Assembly: GCA_013334735.1 (NCBI GenBank)
Contig: JAAXXA010000021.1
Coordinates: 1-13,990 of the forward strand
DNA from: Bacteroidota bacterium
GTDB taxonomy: Bacteria > Bacteroidota > Bacteroidia > Bacteroidales > CG2-30-32-10
DNA: 13,990 bases
Direction: 5' to 3'
A model generated the notes under the pieces. That model searched no databases. It was given only the letters and a program-made list of their open reading frames with translations, and was not told the origin of the DNA. Both the position numbers and the translations under genes were made by a program. Positions 7,458 through 13,990 of this stretch are shown in pieces; positions within the stretch are counted from its first letter, which is position 1, and each line of letters begins with the position of its first letter.

Positions 7458-7475
7458 AAATCGCTTAGTATTTTT

Positions 7476-8339
7476 ATGAAAATTTTTCCAACAACTGTAA
7501 TAATTTTGTTTTTAGCACTTTTAGTTTCCTGTGAAAAAAACATTATTATTGACACTCCAAAGGCAGAGGAAAAAATAGTTATAGAAGGCTGGATAGACTT
7601 AAATGACTTCTCAGAAGTAATGTTAACAAAAAACTTACCTTATTTCGGGAGCATTGATTCTACAATGATTTTCAATTTAATTATTCAGAATGCAACAGTA
7701 ATTGTTTCGGAAGGAAATACAAACGATACGTTAAAAAAAGAAATAAATTTAGATATTTTCCCTCCTGTTTTTTATCATGGGACAAAGATAAAAGGAGAAG
7801 TAGGAAAAACATATACTCTTACTGTAAATGCTTTAGGCAAAACGCTTACAGCTCATACAACAATTCCTTCGCCCGTATTAATTGACACTCTATGGTTTAA
7901 AAAAGAGCCGCTTCAAGATAGTCTTGGTTATATATGGGGATTTTTTACCGATCCGCCGGAATATGGAAATAATTATCGTCTTTTCACTAAAAGATTGCAC
8001 AAAGACAAACGTTTTATTGCTGTATTCGGGTCGGTTTTCGATGATAAATTTTTCAACGGGCAAAGCTTTCAGTTTTCTTTAATGAGAGGCGCCGGATCAA
8101 ATAACTACATGAATGAAGACAAAGAATTCGGATATTATAAAATAGGCGACACCATTGTAGTAAAAGTATGTACGATAGATAAACCTCATTATGATTTTTG
8201 GCGCTCAGCCGAAGGATCAATGCATAGCGGCGCTAATCCCTTTTCAAATCCCACACAAATTGTTAGCAATATTGATGGAGGAGGACTTGGTATTTGGGGA
8301 GGATATGGTATTTTTTACGATACCATTGTTGCGAAATAA
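7476..8339 (+). CDS. DUF4249 domain lipoprotein
   Basis: 287 residues. The N-terminus is a lipoprotein signal peptide with lipobox LVSC, Cys at 19. The body matches the DUF4249 family: IVIEGWIDLNDFSEVMLTKNLPYF at 34-57; a beta-rich middle with GEVGKTYTLTVNALGKTLTAHTTIP; FGSVFDDKFFNGQSFQF near 184-200; and the C-terminal HYDFWRSAEGSMHSGANPFSNPTQIVSNIDGGGLGIWGGYG. Family knowledge: these Bacteroidota lipoproteins often sit directly after a TonB-dependent receptor gene and are thought to help substrate capture at the outer membrane. Here there is no receptor next to it; it stands between a gene-free region and the amylases, 141 bp before the first. No Shine-Dalgarno is visible at ATG 7476. The family call is firm; a role in starch use rests only on location. 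Confidence 0.88.
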   Translation: MKIFPTTVIILFLALLVSCEKNIIIDTPKAEEKIVIEGWIDLNDFSEVMLTKNLPYFGSIDSTMIFNLIIQNATVIVSEGNTNDTLKKEINLDIFPPVFYHGTKIKGEVGKTYTLTVNALGKTLTAHTTIPSPVLIDTLWFKKEPLQDSLGYIWGFFTDPPEYGNNYRLFTKRLHKDKRFIAVFGSVFDDKFFNGQSFQFSLMRGAGSNNYMNEDKEFGYYKIGDTIVVKVCTIDKPHYDFWRSAEGSMHSGANPFSNPTQIVSNIDGGGLGIWGGYGIFYDTIVAK

Positions 8340-8360
8340 AATTTAATAAGAACTCAAAAA

Positions 8361-8388
8361 CGAAGTCATGGTTCGCACTTTGACTTCG
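8361..8388. repeat. REP-like hairpin
   Basis: CGAAGTCA (8361-8368) and TGACTTCG (8381-8388) form a perfect 8-bp inverted repeat with a 12-base loop, followed by CTCAGTGTAACA. No T run follows, so it is more likely a dispersed repeat than an intrinsic terminator, although it lies 22 bases past the DUF4249 stop. Confidence 0.6.
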
Positions 8389-8480
8389 CTCAGTGTAACA
8401 GTTCAACATGATTTGCAAATAACATTTAGGCAATACCCAAGAGGTCTGATAATGTATTTATTATTAAAATAAATTATACT

Positions 8481-10898
8481 ATGAAAAATTTAAGACTTTT
8501 CATTTTTTGCATGATGTGCGCGGCTTTCACGCTTTATAGTTGCACTAACAATGAACGCAAAACAGATTTTCCGACAAAATCATCTGTTTATGGTTTAGCT
8601 TCTATTGTTAATTTGAACACTGATACTACATCAATTTATCTTGGTGATTTTTTCCCGGATATTGCTGTTATTGATTCGGTACAATGTTCCTTAAACTTTT
8701 CTTCTTCATTCGATAAAAAAAATGCAAAGCTAATATTATGGTCAAAAAGCAAAGAAATACCAGCTCTTTCAGAATTAAAAGTATTTGTAAAGCACACTTC
8801 TTATAGTATTTTATTAAAAAAATCCGGTAAAATAAAAAAGACTGTTTATTTCAATCCACAAAAAAAGAAATATTCAAAAATTCAGATAGCAGGCGAATTT
8901 AATAACTGGAATCCCACTTCTTCAAATTTTGTTTTCGAAAACGGTAAATGGAGGAAAGATCTTTTCCTTGATCAGGGAACCTACCAGTACCAGCTTGTAG
9001 TGGATGAGAAATGGATTCTTGATCCTGCAAACCCTGATTCTTCTGATAATAACATTGGAGGTTATAATTCATTATTAAAAGTTTATAATTTCTCAGCAGG
9101 CACCCCACCCTATTTATATACTAACAGTTTTAAAAATGAAAGAATAAATATTGGTAATATCAATGCTGATTCGCTTTTTGTTTTATGGCAGAATTTCAGA
9201 CTAGCTGCTAAATTTATTAATAAATCGGACTCATTCTGCAATATAACAATTCCCGAAGAAGCCAACAAAATGGAACGATCATTTATTCGTGTGTTCTCAT
9301 GCAACAAAAAAGGATGTTCTAACGATCTGCTGATTCCTCTTAAATTTGGCAAAGTGATAAATGAAGCTACTGCCCTTACTCGTAAAGACCTTGAAGCGCA
9401 AGTGATGTATTTTTTGATGGTTGACCGCTTTATGAATAAAGATTCAGCAAACGATAAACCTATCAAAGATCCTGATGTATCTGCAAAAGCAAATTATATG
9501 GGCGGTGATTTTTCAGGGATTATCAGCAAAATTAGAGATGGATATTTTTCCGATCTTGGAATAAATTCACTCTGGATATCGCCTGTAAATCTCAACCCCG
9601 ACAAAGCATACAGAGAATATCCCGAACCTCACAGAAAATTTTCGGGTTATCATGGTTATTGGCCCATATCGTCAACAAAGGTAGATTACAGATTTGGTAC
9701 CGACCTTGAACTACTTAATCTTGTAAGGGATGCTCATCGTTACGGAATAAATGTGATATTAGATTATGTAGCAAACCATGTGCATGAAAATCATCCATTG
9801 TACAAACAACATCCCGAATGGGTTACTGCGCTTGTGCTTCCTGATGGGAGAAAAAATATTCGTCTTTGGGAAGAACAACGCCTTACAACTTGGTTCGATA
9901 CATTCCTTCCTACTCTTGATTTTTCTAAACCTGAAGTGGTCGAAACCATGACCGATTCTGCGCTTTATTGGATTAAAACATATAACATTGATGGTTTCAG
10001 ACACGATGCCACCAAACATATTCCGGAAAATTACTGGCGAAGATTAACTCAAAAAATTAAAAATGATATTACAATACCGTATAATAAAAACTTTTACCAG
10101 ATAGGCGAAACTTATGGCAGTCGTGAGCTTACAGGAAGTTATGTAAACAGTGGAGAACTTGATGCTCAGTTTGATTTCAATCTTTTTTTTGATATGCGCT
10201 CTGTATTGTTAAATAATAACGAATCATTTGCAAAACTTCAAAATTCAATAACTTCAAGCCTTGATTATTATGGTTATCATAATCTTATGGGTAACATTAC
10301 GGGAAATCATGATATGGCTAGGTTTATTTCTTATGCAAGTGGGGCTCTTAGCTCAAAAGAGGATGACAAAGAAGCAGGTTGGAAAAGGAATATAGGAGTT
10401 AAAGACCCGGTAGGATATAAAAAATTATCAATGTTTACGGCACTTGTAATGACTCTTCCGGGAATTCCCGTTTTATATTATGGCGACGAATTTGGAATGC
10501 CGGGCGCCGGAGACCCCGACAATAGAAGGATGATGAAGTTCACAAAACTTGATTCTTACGAAGTTGAAACAAAAAACATTGCAAAAAAACTTATCAAACT
10601 CAGAAGGAATTTAATACCTTTGATATATGGCGATTATCTTGCAATACCTGCCAATGTTGATAAAAACATATACAAAACGAAAGATATATTTGTTTTTGCA
10701 AGATGTTATTTTGATAAAATAGCAATTGTAATTTTAAATAAAAACTCTTCTGTAGAAAAAATAAAATTTAAAATACCTGTCAGATATGATAAACTGAAGC
10801 TTTTGCTTAAATCAAATTTTGAAAATAGATTTGATTTAAAAGGTGATGAAATTACAATATCTTTAGAGGGTAATGCCTTTGAAATAATTACAAATTAG
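8481..10898 (+). CDS. Lipoprotein alpha-amylase family glycoside hydrolase (GH13) with CBM48-like domain
   Basis: 805 residues, predicted to cut alpha-1,4-glucans at the cell envelope. Lipobox LYSC puts the lipidated Cys at 21. N-terminal beta domains follow: about 33-122 (unassigned), about 124-200 resembling CBM48/AMPK glycogen-binding modules (IAGEFNNWNP at 136-145, GTYQYQLVVD at 166-175), and about 212-295 (unassigned, Ig-like). The GH13 barrel begins near 305 (YFLMVDRFMN at 310-319). Conserved regions: I, DYVANH 428-433; II, GFRHDATKH 505-513 with Asp509 as nucleophile; III, GETYG 542-546 with Glu543 as acid/base; IV, NHD 609-611 with Asp611. GIPVLYYGDEFG is at 661-672. A C-terminal beta domain ends near 800. 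All catalytic residues are present. At 805 residues it is longer than neopullulanase-type enzymes of about 600, because of the extra N-terminal domains. Exact specificity cannot be read. Confidence 0.93.
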   Translation: MKNLRLFIFCMMCAAFTLYSCTNNERKTDFPTKSSVYGLASIVNLNTDTTSIYLGDFFPDIAVIDSVQCSLNFSSSFDKKNAKLILWSKSKEIPALSELKVFVKHTSYSILLKKSGKIKKTVYFNPQKKKYSKIQIAGEFNNWNPTSSNFVFENGKWRKDLFLDQGTYQYQLVVDEKWILDPANPDSSDNNIGGYNSLLKVYNFSAGTPPYLYTNSFKNERINIGNINADSLFVLWQNFRLAAKFINKSDSFCNITIPEEANKMERSFIRVFSCNKKGCSNDLLIPLKFGKVINEATALTRKDLEAQVMYFLMVDRFMNKDSANDKPIKDPDVSAKANYMGGDFSGIISKIRDGYFSDLGINSLWISPVNLNPDKAYREYPEPHRKFSGYHGYWPISSTKVDYRFGTDLELLNLVRDAHRYGINVILDYVANHVHENHPLYKQHPEWVTALVLPDGRKNIRLWEEQRLTTWFDTFLPTLDFSKPEVVETMTDSALYWIKTYNIDGFRHDATKHIPENYWRRLTQKIKNDITIPYNKNFYQIGETYGSRELTGSYVNSGELDAQFDFNLFFDMRSVLLNNNESFAKLQNSITSSLDYYGYHNLMGNITGNHDMARFISYASGALSSKEDDKEAGWKRNIGVKDPVGYKKLSMFTALVMTLPGIPVLYYGDEFGMPGAGDPDNRRMMKFTKLDSYEVETKNIAKKLIKLRRNLIPLIYGDYLAIPANVDKNIYKTKDIFVFARCYFDKIAIVILNKNSSVEKIKFKIPVRYDKLKLLLKSNFENRFDLKGDEITISLEGNAFEIITN

Positions 10899-10903
10899 CA
10901 AAC

Positions 10904-10937
10904 AATTACGAATTACGAGATACCGTAATTCGTAATT
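10904..10937. repeat. Perfect 14-bp inverted repeat after the first amylase gene
   Basis: AATTACGAATTACG (10904-10917) and its exact complement CGTAATTCGTAATT (10924-10937) flank a 6-base loop. Each arm is two copies of the 7-mer AATTACG. It begins six bases after the stop codon. It could act as a weak terminator, but no T run follows. Related sequence recurs after the second amylase gene at 12496-12525. Confidence 0.85.
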
Positions 10938-11074
10938 AGTGTCTGTCTGTAAAGTCGTCATTGCGAATCCGCCGTGGCGGATGAAGCAATCTAATTGCTG
11001 ATAGTCAAGAGATTGCTTCGTCGTTCCTCCTCGCAATGACGTTGTATGTTAACATTACAGACAAACTCTAATTA
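10933..11074. mobile_element. MITE/REP-like palindromic element between the two amylase genes
   Basis: Terminal inverted repeats: GTGTCTGTCTGTAA at 10939-10952 against the complement of TTACAGACAAACTC at 11055-11068 (12 of 14). The hexamer TAATTA flanks both ends (10933-10938 and 11069-11074) and may be a target duplication, though it is itself palindromic. Inside are CGTCATTGCGA 10956-10966 with TCGCAATGACG 11031-11041 (perfect 11 bp), and GAAGCAATCT 10983-10992 with AGATTGCTTC 11010-11019 (perfect 10 bp, 17-base loop). A small CCGCC-GT-GGCGG hairpin at 10969-10980 sits in the left arm only. There is no coding capacity, so movement would need a transposase elsewhere. The CGTCATTGCGA/GAAGCAATCT core resembles widely dispersed bacterial repeats. 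Confidence 0.7.
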
Positions 11075-11097
11075 ACAATCGATGTTAATTTTTTTTT
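11070..11097 (+). promoter_or_regulatory. Palindrome with T run just upstream of the second amylase gene
   Basis: AATTAACA (11070-11077) and TGTTAATT (11083-11090) are perfect 8-bp arms around ATCGA, followed by seven further T up to 11097, 22 bases before ATG 11120. It could be an AT-rich terminator for readthrough from the first amylase, or an operator: the CAATCGATG centre resembles the AA-n-CG-n-TT core of LacI-family sites. Neither reading is proven. Confidence 0.35.
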
Positions 11098-11119
11098 AAA
11101 ATGCAAATTATTTATTATT

Positions 11120-12496
11120 ATGAAAAATACACTCAATCTATTTTCAATCGTTATAATTATCGCGGCAATATCATATAGCAGTTGCGGTACGGGTAAATCA
11201 AATAAAAATATGAACGACAGTATTTCTAAAAAAACCGTTCCTGAATGGACAAACAATCTTACAATTTATGAGGTAAATCTAAGGCAATATTCCAAATCGG
11301 GAAGTTTTAAAGATTTTGAGAAACACCTACCACGACTGAAAGAAATGGGTGTAGGAATATTATGGTTTATGCCTGTTCAACCTATCGGTGTAAAAAACAG
11401 GAAAGGTACGCTGGGGAGTTATTATTCTGTAAGCGACTATATGGCAGTTAATCCTGAATATGGAACATTGGATGATTTCAAAAAGCTTGTAAAGAAATGT
11501 CATGATGCAGGTATGTATGTAATTATTGACTGGGTTGCGAATCACACATCATGGGACAATAAACTTATTACAACTCATCCGGAATGGTATTCAAAAGATT
11601 CTTCAGGAAAGATAATTGCGCCTGTGCCTGACTGGACAGATGTTGCAGACTTAAATTACGACAAAAAAGGATTACACAGATATATGATCGATGCAATGAA
11701 ATTCTGGCTTAAAGAAGCTGATATTGATGGTTTCCGATGCGATGTGGCAGGAATGGTAACTACTGATTTCTGGAATGAAGTAAGACCGGCACTGGACAGT
11801 ATTAAAAAAGTATTCATGCTTGCCGAAGCTGAAGATTCCATATTGCACGAAAAAGCCTTCGACATGTCTTACACATGGAATTTTCATCATCTAACAACCG
11901 ATATTGCGCAAGGGAAAAAAACTGCTTTAACTATAGACACTTTATTCCGCAAGGAAAGCAAAAAATTTACATCAGATGCATATAGAATGTACTTCACTTC
12001 AAATCATGATGAAAATTCGTGGAACGGTACTGCTTACGAAAAATATGGCGATGGCGTAAAAACATTTGCAGTTCTTACTTTCACAGTTCCCGGGATGCCA
12101 CTTATTTACAGCGGTCAGGAAGCAGGGCTTAATAAGCGTTTGAAATTTTTTGATAAAGATACTATTGTATGGAAAAAAGATGTCTTTTTTGAACTTTATA
12201 AAACGCTTATCGCACTAAAGAAAGAAAACAAAGCATTATGGAATGGCGAATACGGCGGTACGATGAAAAAAATTAATACTACTGATAATAAATCTGTTTT
12301 TGCTTTTTGCAGACAGAAAGATAATAATGAGGTTTTGGTTATTTTAAATCTTTCCAAAAAGCCGGTAGATATAGCATTAAAAGATTGTCCAACAACAGGA
12401 GCATATACAGACGTATTCACAAAACAACAAGTAAAGGTTGAAAAAAACTCTAAGTTTAAGTTGAAGGCTTGGGAATACAGGGTGTTTGAGAGGTAA
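11120..12496 (+). CDS. Lipoprotein alpha-amylase family glycoside hydrolase (GH13), single-barrel form
   Basis: 458 residues. Lipoprotein signal with lipobox YSSC, Cys at 22, then a short Ser/Lys/Asn linker and straight into the GH13 barrel at about 46 (LTIYEVNLRQYSKSG). Conserved regions: I, DWVANH 137-142; II, GFRCDVAGM 204-212 with Asp208 as nucleophile; III, MLAEAED 233-239 with Glu236 as likely acid/base; IV, SNHDEN 294-299 with Asp297. PGMPLIYSGQEAG (324-336) follows, and a small C-terminal beta domain ends in KAWEYRVF. There is no CBM48 or other N-terminal domain, unlike the upstream enzyme, so the two probably differ in substrate or product. It starts 221 bp after the first amylase stop, with a palindromic element between them, and converges with the transporter gene. 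Confidence 0.94.
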   Translation: MKNTLNLFSIVIIIAAISYSSCGTGKSNKNMNDSISKKTVPEWTNNLTIYEVNLRQYSKSGSFKDFEKHLPRLKEMGVGILWFMPVQPIGVKNRKGTLGSYYSVSDYMAVNPEYGTLDDFKKLVKKCHDAGMYVIIDWVANHTSWDNKLITTHPEWYSKDSSGKIIAPVPDWTDVADLNYDKKGLHRYMIDAMKFWLKEADIDGFRCDVAGMVTTDFWNEVRPALDSIKKVFMLAEAEDSILHEKAFDMSYTWNFHHLTTDIAQGKKTALTIDTLFRKESKKFTSDAYRMYFTSNHDENSWNGTAYEKYGDGVKTFAVLTFTVPGMPLIYSGQEAGLNKRLKFFDKDTIVWKKDVFFELYKTLIALKKENKALWNGEYGGTMKKINTTDNKSVFAFCRQKDNNEVLVILNLSKKPVDIALKDCPTTGAYTDVFTKQQVKVEKNSKFKLKAWEYRVFER

Positions 12497-12525
12497 ATTA
12501 CGAATTAAAAATTACAAATTACGAG
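12496..12525. repeat. AATTACG-type repeat after the second amylase gene
   Basis: AATTACGAATTA (12496-12507) and AATTACAAATTACGAG (12510-12525) are built from the same 7-mer as the inverted repeat at 10904-10937; the second block matches 10904-10919 at 15 of 16 positions. It begins on the last base of the stop codon and lies in the short gap between convergent genes. There is no clear intrinsic terminator here. Confidence 0.7.
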
Positions 12526-12551
12526 TTTTCTATTTTTAATCAGTAATTGAT

Positions 12552-13814
12552 TTAATCATTTTTCTTCTTAACCAAAAACCACAAAAATCCTGAAATAGTA
12601 AGAGAAACAGCGCTTATAATAAAAATCAATACTTTATCATTTGCAGCTTGTATAAAACTGCCTATAAATAAACTAACGATAAGTTGAGGAATCACAACGG
12701 ACAAATTGAATATCCCCATAAAAAAACCCATTTTGGATCGATCAACCAATTCGGAAACAATAGCAAACGGAAGGCTTACAACCGATGCCCAGCCAATTCC
12801 GGCAATTGCCATAAGGAAATAAAGAGTAAAGGGAGAATTTCCATATAATACAATACCCCAATAACCTAGCGCCATAATAAAAACACAAGCTATATGAGTA
12901 TATATTGTACCTATTTTTTTTGCCAAAGGTTGTAGAACTAATGCAGGCAAAATAAAACCTACGGTATTTAAAATAGCAAAAGCTATTGCAATAATCTGCC
13001 CTACATCATTTTTTTGATCAGTATTGAGTGTTGAAAGATCCGTAATATTAAATTGAAACTGGCTTATATATGCAAAAATATACACAAACATCGTTTGAAT
13101 TCCAAGCCAGGTAAAGGCATGAGCAAAATATATTTTCAACAGGTTTATCCAATTTACTTTTCTTTTAATTTGGGTAGCTTCACCTTCAACAAGCATATCA
13201 AGCACTCTGGGCTCTTTAATAAAAAATGTCGGAAGAATCGAAAAAAGAAGCGTGATACAAGCGCCAACGTAAATAAGCATGTAATTGCCGAAAATAGCGC
13301 CAAATATGTATGCAAACACTCCGAAAAATCCCGATATAGTTTGCATCCAGGTATAACCTTTTGTGCGGGCAACACCTTCGGGAGTAACATCAGCAATAAG
13401 AGAACGGGTAGGATTAAAACTAATATTTATAGCCATATCAAGAGTAACCGCTATGACTATTGCAACTGACATTAAACTTCCTATTCCAAGAAAATCATTT
13501 ATCTCGTTAATGTTCGGCAAAGCAATAATCATAAGCGCTGCGAGCGTTCCTCCTATAAGAATAAACGGGCGACGGCGCCCTCCCCAAAACCAGGTTTTAT
13601 CGCTTATAAAACCAATTATCACCTGCCCTAATATTCCGGCAATTGGTCCTGCAGCCCATACTATTCCAACCTGATGTATGTCGAGATTATATTTTGTACT
13701 AAGTATCCAGCTCAATACAGCAATTTGAATTGACAGGGCAAACCCCATAGCAGTTGCGGGTAAGCTAAGAATAGAATAAAATAAATTTGTTAGTTTTTTT
13801 TGAATTGTCAGCAT
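12552..13814 (-). CDS. MFS sugar transporter of GPH/SLC45 type, probable maltose/maltodextrin importer
   Basis: 420 residues, highly hydrophobic with about 12 transmembrane helices, an inner-membrane secondary carrier. The loop between helices 2 and 3 carries GQVIIGFISDKTW...GGRRRPF at about 63-84, the signature seen in GPH/SLC45-type carriers that move sucrose or maltose with protons. A second marker is FNPTRSLIADVTPEGVARTKGY at about 133-154. The C-terminal half holds GIGWASVVSLPFAIVSE. The basic tail KKKND is typical of a cytoplasmic end. Orientation is convergent with the amylases; bacterial relatives often lie in maltodextrin operons, so maltose or short maltodextrins are the likely cargo, but that rests on context. 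ATG 13814 is preceded by a heptamer array and shows no Shine-Dalgarno or TAnnTTTG box within the window, so its promoter may lie beyond the right edge. Confidence 0.9.
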   Translation of the reverse strand: MLTIQKKLTNLFYSILSLPATAMGFALSIQIAVLSWILSTKYNLDIHQVGIVWAAGPIAGILGQVIIGFISDKTWFWGGRRRPFILIGGTLAALMIIALPNINEINDFLGIGSLMSVAIVIAVTLDMAINISFNPTRSLIADVTPEGVARTKGYTWMQTISGFFGVFAYIFGAIFGNYMLIYVGACITLLFSILPTFFIKEPRVLDMLVEGEATQIKRKVNWINLLKIYFAHAFTWLGIQTMFVYIFAYISQFQFNITDLSTLNTDQKNDVGQIIAIAFAILNTVGFILPALVLQPLAKKIGTIYTHIACVFIMALGYWGIVLYGNSPFTLYFLMAIAGIGWASVVSLPFAIVSELVDRSKMGFFMGIFNLSVVIPQLIVSLFIGSFIQAANDKVLIFIISAVSLTISGFLWFLVKKKND

Positions 13815-13820
13815 GATATA

Positions 13821-13918
13821 TGTTAATGGTTAATGGTTAATGGTTAATGGTTAATGGTTAATGGTTAATGGTTAATGGTTAATGGTTAATGGTTAATGGT
13901 TAATGGTTAATGGTTAAT
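13821..13918. repeat. Heptanucleotide tandem array, 13 perfect GGTTAAT plus 1 variant
   Basis: Bases 13828-13918 are exactly 13 head-to-tail copies of GGTTAAT, preceded by the variant TGTTAAT (13821-13827). On the transporter strand the unit is ATTAACC, and the array ends six bases before its ATG. TAA recurs in all three frames across the array, so it cannot be coding. It fills the place where a ribosome site or promoter would be expected. Confidence 0.97.
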
Positions 13919-13933
13919 TTTCGGATTCCCTAT

Positions 13934-13985
13934 TTCACTTTTCACTTGTCCCCCTGAGAGTAGTCGAAGGGTTCACTTTTCACTT
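13934..13985. repeat. REP-like core flanked by 14-bp direct repeats
   Basis: TTCACTTTTCACTT occurs twice, at 13934-13947 and 13972-13985, around CCCTGAGAGTAGTCGAAGGG (13952-13971), a short palindrome-ended sequence of a kind scattered widely in Bacteroidota intergenic DNA. The direct repeats could be a target duplication or simple internal repetition. The region sits upstream of the transporter, next to the heptamer array. Confidence 0.6.
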
Positions 13986-13990
13986 ATGCC

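Larger units (their letters stand above)
7115..7475. other. Hairpin-rich intergenic region, no gene
   Basis: This 361-base gap holds the terminator at 7174-7207, two perfect small palindromes at 7277-7317, a 103-bp nested imperfect palindrome at 7350-7452 and a weak promoter at 7429-7457. A 75-codon open frame crosses it (7216-7443), but it runs through the palindromes and has no protein-like features, so it is not called. Confidence 0.7.

Noticed and set aside
13053..13469. 138-codon open frame on the plus strand opposite the transporter gene
   Set aside because: Antisense shadow of a clear membrane protein gene; Lys/Ser/Asn-rich with no recognisable features.
3583..13918. Heptamer repeats as a CRISPR array
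   Set aside because: Units are 7 bases with no spacers, and there are no cas genes.

Overview
The window reads as a low-GC chromosome segment from a member of the Bacteroidota. Four things point there: a secreted protein with a type IX secretion (T9SS) C-terminal sorting domain, a DUF4249 lipoprotein, lipoprotein signal peptides on both amylases, and promoter boxes of the Bacteroidota type (TTG or TTTG, about 20 bases, TAnnTTTG). No rRNA, tRNA, CRISPR array, transposase gene or phage gene was found.

Layout. 1-2421 (minus): a large T9SS cargo protein of repeated adhesion-like domains, cut by the left edge. 2598-3548 (minus): thioredoxin reductase trxB. 3635-5449 (minus): a membrane-anchored protein with two Tim44-like domains, two zinc ribbons and a TerB-like C-terminus; its start is best placed at 5449 rather than at the longest-frame ATG at 5527. 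5450-5791: divergent intergenic region with a 64-bp palindrome. 5792-6490 (plus): monofunctional peptidoglycan glycosyltransferase mtgA. 6656-7114 (plus): a small secreted Asn/Phe-rich protein of unknown function with a very good promoter and Shine-Dalgarno, closed by a clear intrinsic terminator. 7115-7475: gene-free and hairpin-rich. 7476-8339 (plus): DUF4249 lipoprotein. 8481-10898 and 11120-12496 (plus): two lipoprotein GH13 alpha-amylase-family enzymes. 12552-13814 (minus, convergent): an MFS sugar transporter of the GPH/SLC45 type.

How the genes fit together. The two amylases and the transporter look like part of a starch/maltodextrin utilisation locus. Lipid-anchored enzymes would cut alpha-glucan at the envelope, and the transporter would bring maltose or short maltodextrins across the inner membrane. 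No SusC/SusD pair, regulator or maltose phosphorylase is in the window; they could lie beyond the right edge. The left half (T9SS cargo, trxB, Tim44/TerB protein, mtgA) is a mix of envelope and redox housekeeping genes with no obvious common pathway.

The most unusual content is intergenic. Nearly every gap in the right two thirds carries a short repeat or palindrome. Several have 7-bp units, including 14 tandem heptamers ending seven bases before the transporter start codon. A 130-140 bp MITE/REP-like element with terminal inverted repeats separates the two amylase genes. No complete new multigene defence or mobile system is visible; the best candidates for something undescribed are the heptamer arrays, the Tim44/TerB protein and the small Asn/Phe-rich secreted protein.
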